64,000 bases of DNA, taken from contig NZ_JAEOAH010000005.1 of the NCBI RefSeq assembly GCF_016612995.1, positions 62,001 to 126,000 on the forward strand, in the 5' to 3' direction. Source of the stretch: Viridibacillus soli. Its GTDB lineage: Bacteria; Bacillota; Bacilli; Bacillales_A; Planococcaceae. Below the pieces are notes generated by a model that was given only the letters and a program-made list of their open reading frames with translations, did no database searches and was not told where the DNA came from. Positions within the stretch are counted from its first letter, which is position 1; each line of letters begins with the position of its first letter. Made by a program: the position numbers and the translations under genes. Positions 59,388 to 64,000 of this stretch are shown here, in pieces.

Positions 59388-59657
59388 TCACCCTATATAC
59401 CGGAGTAAATTTTCAAATATATCTGTTGCATATGAAGTCACTTGCGAAAGCATCCAAGGTCCAAAAAATACAAGTCCGACTAGAACTGCTACAATTTTCG
59501 GCACAAAGGCAAGCGTTTGCTCTTGAATTTGTGTTGTCGCTTGGAAAATACTGACTGCTAGACCAGTAATTAAAGCGATTAGTAGTAAAGGCCCTGAAGT
59601 TAGTAGGACGACCGTTATCGCGCGTTCTGCAACTGAAATGACCATTTCACCTGTCAT
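59388..59657 (-). CDS. fliQ: Flagellar type III export protein FliQ
   Basis: 89-aa export gate protein with two membrane helices. The middle contains the conserved VSIFQATTQIQEQTLAFVPK between them. Gene order fliP-fliQ-fliR is standard. Confidence 0.96.
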   Translation of the reverse strand: MTGEMVISVAERAITVVLLTSGPLLLIALITGLAVSIFQATTQIQEQTLAFVPKIVAVLVGLVFFGPWMLSQVTSYATDIFENLLRYIG

Positions 59658-59670
59658 ATTGATTCATCCC

Positions 59671-60336
59671 CTAAAAGCTTTGCAGCAATGATTTCATTAC
59701 AAGATACCAGCCATCTACAAGAACAAATAATAGGATTTTAAACGGTAGTGAAATCATAACCGGTGGTAACATCATCATCCCCATAGACATTAATACACTT
59801 GCTACAATCATATCAATAACAAGGAATGGGATGAAAATCATGAAGCCAATTTGGAAAGCGGTTTTTATTTCACTTAACGCATATGCAGGTACTAAAGTAG
59901 TTAATGGAATATCCTGAATTGTTTCAGGACGTTCTGCACCAGAATATTTTAAAAATAAATCTAAATCCTTTTGTCTCGTATGCTTACTCATAAAGTCTTT
60001 AAATGGTCCGCTTGCCTTGTCATAGGCTTCATCCAATGTGATTTTTTCTTCAAAAAGCGGTTGTAATGCTTCTTTATTCACATCTTGGAATGTTGGTGCC
60101 ATTATGAAAAATGTTAAAAATAGCGCCAATCCCACGATTACTTGGTTTGGAGGCATTTGTTGTGTAGCAAGAGCTGTACGTACGAATGATAGTACAATCA
60201 CGATCCTTGTGAAGGATGTCATAAGTATTAATATACTTGGCGCTAATGAAAGTACTGTTAACATCAACATCATTTTTACAGAAGTAGAAACGTTGGATGG
60301 ATTACTGTCTGAGAAATAATTAACTAAATCACTCAT
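59671..60336 (-). CDS. fliP: Flagellar type III export protein FliP
   Basis: Core export gate subunit, 221 aa, four membrane segments. It shows SFTRIVIVLSFVRTALATQQ, PPNQVIVGLALFLTFFIMAP and the C-terminal PFKILLFVLVDGW. The N-terminus is hydrophilic then hydrophobic and lacks the long cleaved signal peptide of E. coli FliP. It overlaps fliO by four bases. Confidence 0.97.
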   Translation of the reverse strand: MSDLVNYFSDSNPSNVSTSVKMMLMLTVLSLAPSILILMTSFTRIVIVLSFVRTALATQQMPPNQVIVGLALFLTFFIMAPTFQDVNKEALQPLFEEKITLDEAYDKASGPFKDFMSKHTRQKDLDLFLKYSGAERPETIQDIPLTTLVPAYALSEIKTAFQIGFMIFIPFLVIDMIVASVLMSMGMMMLPPVMISLPFKILLFVLVDGWYLVMKSLLQSF

Positions 60337-61022
60337 TCTTTATCGCTCTCCTTCTGCTTCCACTCGTTCAAATCTTTACTACGTTCAGTTTTTATTTTCG
60401 AGATTTTTTGTTGGAATAAGTCTTTGAATTCATCTTTTGATTTGTCTTCTGTTTTAGATCTACGACGTACTTTCTCTTTTAAACTAGTAAAAATCTCAGC
60501 CATATATGGAACTTGATTAGAAAACTCCTGTTTATCGTTATATAAGGTCATTAGGCGCTCTTTTTCGGCCTCACCTGAGATTTCCTTAAGAATATGTACA
60601 TCTTCACCTACACCAACTAAATAGAGCGAATCTCCTACTTTTAAGAGCTGCACCGATTTCTGTTGGCCTAAAGATAATCCGCCTAAATTTTGCATCATTT
60701 GATTATGTTGATATTTTTGGTTGCGACTATTGACGAATTTTAACATTCCATATAATAGTGCGACAACAAAGATAAGAGCTAACACCATTTTAATATATTC
60801 CCATGGAGACAAACCGACAGCTGTCGATGGATTGTTGTGATTGACAGCTGTCGGTGAATCCTCTTTGCATGCATCTTTGTCTTTATCATAGCATTCATCA
60901 ACCATGCCTCCCGACTCAGCAAAAGTTGGCGTCGGGTTTTGCATAGGAATGATAAATGCAATTGTAAATATCGATGCACACAACATTAGTTTCAATAAAC
61001 CTTTGTAGAACATTATGATCAA
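60333..61022 (-). CDS. fliO: Flagellar export assembly protein FliO (FliZ-type)
   Basis: Membrane protein that helps assemble the FliP gate; called FliZ in B. subtilis. The 229-aa protein has an N-terminal signal peptide (residues 5-35), a short extracytoplasmic region with two Cys and repeated PTAV/PSTAV, one transmembrane helix near residues 75-95 (MVLALIFVVALLYGMLKFV), the FliO motif SLGQQKSVQLLKVGDSLYLV and a Lys/Glu-rich C-terminal tail. Overlaps cheY by four bases. Confidence 0.92.
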   Translation of the reverse strand: MIIMFYKGLLKLMLCASIFTIAFIIPMQNPTPTFAESGGMVDECYDKDKDACKEDSPTAVNHNNPSTAVGLSPWEYIKMVLALIFVVALLYGMLKFVNSRNQKYQHNQMMQNLGGLSLGQQKSVQLLKVGDSLYLVGVGEDVHILKEISGEAEKERLMTLYNDKQEFSNQVPYMAEIFTSLKEKVRRRSKTEDKSKDEFKDLFQQKISKIKTERSKDLNEWKQKESDKE

Positions 61023-61381
61023 CCTAACGCTTTTTGGATCGCTTCGATAACACGGTCAGCTTGGAAAGGTTTTACTATAAAGTCTTTTGCACCAGCTTGA
61101 ATTGCATCAATTACCATGGCTTGTTGGCCCATTGCTGAACACATGATAACAATCGCACTTGGATGTTTTTCTTTAATCGCTTTTAAAGCGGCGATACCAT
61201 CCATTTCAGGCATAGTAATATCCATTGTTACTAAATCTGGTTTCAATTCGTTGAATTTCTCAATAGCTTGAGCGCCATCTCCAGCTTCTCCTACAACTTC
61301 AAATCCGTTTTTTGTCAAAATATCCTTGATCATCATGCGCATGAAAGCTGCGTCATCCACAATTAATATCCGTTTAGACAT
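61019..61381 (-). CDS. cheY: Chemotaxis response regulator CheY
   Basis: Single-domain receiver, 120 aa, that binds the flagellar switch (FliM, FliY) when phosphorylated by CheA. The acidic pocket (LIVDDAAF) and phospho-acceptor Asp54 (VTMDITMPEMDG) are intact, with the conserved Ser in MCSAMGQQ and Lys in FIVKPFQ. The ATG at 61381 follows GGAGGAG by seven bases; five upstream codons are probably not translated. As in B. subtilis it lies between fliY and fliO. Confidence 0.97.
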   Translation of the reverse strand: MSKRILIVDDAAFMRMMIKDILTKNGFEVVGEAGDGAQAIEKFNELKPDLVTMDITMPEMDGIAALKAIKEKHPSAIVIMCSAMGQQAMVIDAIQAGAKDFIVKPFQADRVIEAIQKALG

Positions 61382-61403
61382 GTTTAACTCCTCCAATAAA
61401 TAT

Positions 61404-62597
61404 CTATCTTAGATTGTTTAAGCGCTCCGCTTTACTTAAAATATCTGTAATACGAACACCAAAGTTTTCGTCGATTACAACTACCTCACCTTTAGCAATG
61501 AGTCGGCTATTTACTAGAATATCAACCGGTTCACCAGCAAGTTTATCTAGTTCAATAATAGAGCCACTCGCTAATTCTAAAATCTCCTTAACGGAACGCT
61601 TCGTACGTCCTAATTCAACAGTAACTTGCAGTGGTATGTCAAGTAGCATATTTAAATTTCTTGCTTCTGCCTGTTTCAAAGAGGCATTTTCAAAGCTAGC
61701 AAATTGTGCTTGTTGAACATTTGCAGGCTGTTGATATTGCGCTTGTCTTTCAGGTATTGCAAATGATTGCTGATATGATTGCTCTTGAACGGGAGCTTGT
61801 TGAGCTACCGGAGCTTGTTGCACTGGAGCTTGTTGCACTGGTACTTGTTGCACTGACGCTGCTTGTGGAGCAGGCGTTGGCTCTATCGTTACAGCAACTT
61901 CTTCACCCTCTTGATTCATTAGTTGATCTACTAATTTCTGACTGAATTCTAGTGGAAGTAGTTGCATAATATCTGAATCAATTAATGTACCAATCTTCAA
62001 ACGGAAGGAAACTTTAACGAGTAAATCTTCCTCAGGAATATTATCTCTACCTTCATTTTTTGAAATATTCATTAAATCGATTGATGGCGGCGAGATATCC
62101 ACTTTTTTATTAAAGATAGTAGACATAGATGTTGCAGCAGAACCCATCATTTGGTTCATAGCCTCTTGTACGGCACTTAAGTGAATTTCGCCAAGTTCAT
62201 CTGCAGGACTAGCGCCGTCCCCACCTAGCATTAAATCAGCAATAATTGCTGCATCGGATTGTTTAATGACTAACAGGTTCATTCCCATAAGACCAGTCGT
62301 ATATTCAACTTGAATCGCTACATACGGATGAGGAAACTCCTCCTCTAAATTATCGCGATTAATCATGCTAATTGTCGGTGTTGTTATATCAACTTTTTGA
62401 CCTAATAACGATGACAACGCTGTTGCTGAACTACCGAAAGAGATATTACCAATCTCTCCTAGGGCATCTTGAGATAACGCATCTAAATAATCTTCCACTT
62501 TATACTCTACTCGAGAAGACGACTTACTTTCTGGTTCGGGAGATTCGCCTCTTAATAGGGCTTCAATTTCTTCTTGTGATAACATTTCATCACTCAT
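61404..62597 (-). CDS. fliY: Flagellar motor switch phosphatase FliY
   Basis: Switch protein combining a CheY-P phosphatase and a FliN C-ring domain, about 397 aa. The N-terminal CheY-P binding peptide is MLSQEEIEALLRG. The CheC-like region has both phosphatase motifs, LGEIGNISFGSSATALSSLL and VQEAMNQMMGSAATSMSTI. A Gln/Pro/Val/Ala linker (about 240-310) leads to the FliN domain LDIPLQVTVELGRTKRSVKE. The start is uncertain: ATG at 62597 is 11 bases after GGAGG, another at 62606 is only two bases after it. Overlaps the fliM end. Confidence 0.94.
   Translation of the reverse strand: MSDEMLSQEEIEALLRGESPEPESKSSSRVEYKVEDYLDALSQDALGEIGNISFGSSATALSSLLGQKVDITTPTISMINRDNLEEEFPHPYVAIQVEYTTGLMGMNLLVIKQSDAAIIADLMLGGDGASPADELGEIHLSAVQEAMNQMMGSAATSMSTIFNKKVDISPPSIDLMNISKNEGRDNIPEEDLLVKVSFRLKIGTLIDSDIMQLLPLEFSQKLVDQLMNQEGEEVAVTIEPTPAPQAASVQQVPVQQAPVQQAPVAQQAPVQEQSYQQSFAIPERQAQYQQPANVQQAQFASFENASLKQAEARNLNMLLDIPLQVTVELGRTKRSVKEILELASGSIIELDKLAGEPVDILVNSRLIAKGEVVVIDENFGVRITDILSKAERLNNLR
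61811..61855 (-). repeat. Three 15-bp tandem repeats in the fliY linker
   Basis: Two identical copies (61811-61825, 61826-61840) and a third with two substitutions (61841-61855). Each encodes five residues, QQAPV or QQVPV. They lie in the disordered linker before the FliN domain. Confidence 0.85.
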
Positions 62598-63588
62598 CAA
62601 CTTCATCTCCTCCTTTCAAAGACTCAATAACTTGCACAGCCATTTGTTTTTTTAACTTCCCTGGCTGAACAGTAAATTTAGGTATATCGCCAACTGTCAA
62701 TGTGAGTGGCTGGCTAATTTTCTGATCCAATTGGATAACATCACCTTGCAACAATAGAAGGAAGTCTTCGATTGTAATTTCGGCATTGCCTAGTTCTGCT
62801 ACAACCGGTAAAGCAGATTGTTTTACACTATTTTCGAGAATGGCTGTTTGTTCTGGTGAAACTTCTTTCTTGTTAGATTGCATCCAATAGCGAACAGATA
62901 AGTTCGGTACGATTGGCTCTAACACGACATGTGGGATACAAATATTGATCATGCCACTTGTTTCACCAATGATTGAATTGAACGAAATAACTACAACTGT
63001 TTCATTTGGTGAAATCATTTGTAAGAACTGTGGATTTACTTCAAGCTCTGATAACATCGGATCGATATCGGCGATGTTAACCCATGCTTCACGTAAGTTA
63101 TCGAATGAGCGTTCAAATAAATTTGTCATAATTTTTGTCTCGATTTCAGTCAAGTTATCAACGTTACTATGACTTGCACCTGATCCACCCATTAAACGAT
63201 CTAACATGGAGTACGCAATGTTAGGATTAATTTCCATTAGGATATTACCGTCTAAAGGTGGTACTTCAAATACATTTATGAGCGTCATATTCGGAATTGA
63301 ACGAATGAACTCTTCAAATGGAATCTGATCCACGGATGCTACAGTAATTTGCACATAAGTTCTAAGTTGAGCTGAGAAAAATGTTGTTAAAAGGCGTGCA
63401 AAGTTTTCATGTATTCGGGTCAAACTTCGGATTTGATCTTTTGAAAAACGAAGGGCGCGTTTAAAATCATAAACTTTAACTTTTCTAGCGCCTTCATCTT
63501 TCATAATATCGTCAGCCGTCATCTCACCCGTTGATAACGCCGATAAAAGCGCATCAATTTCGGACTGGGATAACACATCTCCTGCCAT
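62590..63588 (-). CDS. fliM: Flagellar motor switch protein FliM
   Basis: C-ring protein that sets rotation sense on binding CheY-P. The 332-aa protein has an N-terminal CheY-P peptide (VLSQSEIDALLSAL), the CheC-like middle domain (LMGGSG, LTEIETKIMTNLFERSF) and a C-terminal FliN-like domain (AEITIEDFLLLLQGDVIQLD). The ATG follows GGAGGTGGG. It overlaps fliY and follows fliL by 29 bp. Confidence 0.96.
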   Translation of the reverse strand: MAGDVLSQSEIDALLSALSTGEMTADDIMKDEGARKVKVYDFKRALRFSKDQIRSLTRIHENFARLLTTFFSAQLRTYVQITVASVDQIPFEEFIRSIPNMTLINVFEVPPLDGNILMEINPNIAYSMLDRLMGGSGASHSNVDNLTEIETKIMTNLFERSFDNLREAWVNIADIDPMLSELEVNPQFLQMISPNETVVVISFNSIIGETSGMINICIPHVVLEPIVPNLSVRYWMQSNKKEVSPEQTAILENSVKQSALPVVAELGNAEITIEDFLLLLQGDVIQLDQKISQPLTLTVGDIPKFTVQPGKLKKQMAVQVIESLKGGDEVDE

Positions 63589-63617
63589 TCGCCCACCTCC
63601 ATTTCAAAATAATTAAT

Positions 63618-64000
63618 TTACGGCATGATGTAGGAGGTAATATAAACTTCTTGTACCTCACCGTCTTGCATTAGTTCGTTGAATCTTGTTTTTAACGTAT
63701 TCTTAAGCATTTTCTTGCCTTTTTTTCCTTCTAAATCTTCTTTTGTCATTTCAGACATTTCTTCAATGACAATACTTTTCACTTGGAAGTCACGTTTGCC
63801 GATTTCTTCAGCAGCTTTTTTGCTATCTGTTTGGATTTTTAATGAAATTTTCACAAAATTCGTTCCTACAAGGTTCGTTGTCAATTCAGGAACATCTACA
63901 GAAGCTTCGATGATATCATCGATATTCGGCTCTTTGGCGCTTCCTTTATCCCATTTATTCACAGTTACTAATGCGACCACACCTACTAGTGTAATCGAAA
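63618..64000 (-). CDS. fliL: Flagellar basal body protein FliL (5' end outside window)
   Basis: C-terminal 127 residues of FliL, a single-pass membrane protein around the stator. The partial N-terminal membrane segment reads SITLVGVVALVTVNKW and the frame is open to base 64000. The periplasmic stomatin-like domain follows, with VPELTTNLVGTNFVKISLKI and the C-terminal EVYITSYIMP. Its position before fliM is standard. Confidence 0.93.
   Translation of the reverse strand, partial: SITLVGVVALVTVNKWDKGSAKEPNIDDIIEASVDVPELTTNLVGTNFVKISLKIQTDSKKAAEEIGKRDFQVKSIVIEEMSEMTKEDLEGKKGKKMLKNTLKTRFNELMQDGEVQEVYITSYIMP

Overview
This window is a continuous run of housekeeping, sporulation and motility genes, all read from the minus strand. 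The low GC, strong AGGAGG-type ribosome binding sites and gene order match the conserved cinA-to-fliL block of Bacillus subtilis and relatives, seen here in reverse. Spore genes (dipicolinate synthase spoVFA/spoVFB, a SpoIIIE-type translocase), PolC, RNase J2, sigma D and a peritrichous-type che/fli operon indicate a motile, endospore-forming member of the Bacillales. Several details (no aspartokinase between asd and dapA, an Asn-rich InfB N-terminus) suggest a Lysinibacillus/Solibacillus-like Planococcaceae. That placement is an inference and was not tested by any search.

Layout, left to right (that is, 3' to 5' for transcription). 1-6.7 kb: partial cinA, pgsA, rodZ, ymfK-like, DUF3243, the EF-P modification reductase ymfI and the M16 peptidase pair ymfH/ymfF. 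6.8-12.4 kb: a BMP-type nucleoside ABC transporter (nupNOPQ-like) with a GntR regulator. 12.6-16.7 kb: spoIIIE/ftsK and rnjB. 16.8-21.8 kb: dapA, asd, spoVFB, spoVFA, ymxH, mlpA, which make lysine/peptidoglycan precursors and spore dipicolinate. 21.8-22.4 kb: an unusual noncoding array. 22.4-32.8 kb: pnp, rpsO, ribF, truB, rbfA, ylxP, infB, ylxQ, rnpM, nusA, rimP (RNA decay, translation initiation, transcription elongation). 32.9-46.5 kb: polC, proS, rseP, dxr, cdsA, uppS, frr, pyrH, tsf, rpsB. 46.5-64 kb: swrB, a small unknown gene, sigD, a small membrane gene, cheD, cheC, cheW, cheA, cheB, flhG, flhF, flhA, flhB, fliR, fliQ, fliP, fliO, cheY, fliY, fliM and partial fliL.

The most interesting region is 21861-22431, between pnp and mlpA, where B. 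subtilis has ylxY. It holds four head-to-tail copies of a 129-bp element that begin right at the pnp stop codon and end just before a strong terminator, so they should form the pnp mRNA 3' UTR. Each copy can fold into a two-part stem. When the most diverged copy is compared with the copy next to pnp, eight base pairs change on both sides and still pair. This is direct sequence evidence that the folded structure is under selection, or was when the copies spread. I know of no named RNA or DNA element that matches it.

No tRNA, rRNA, CRISPR array, insertion sequence or prophage was seen. Apart from the repeat array there is no gene-free stretch longer than about 300 bases. Most start sites below were set from the ribosome binding site and may differ by a few codons from automatic calls.
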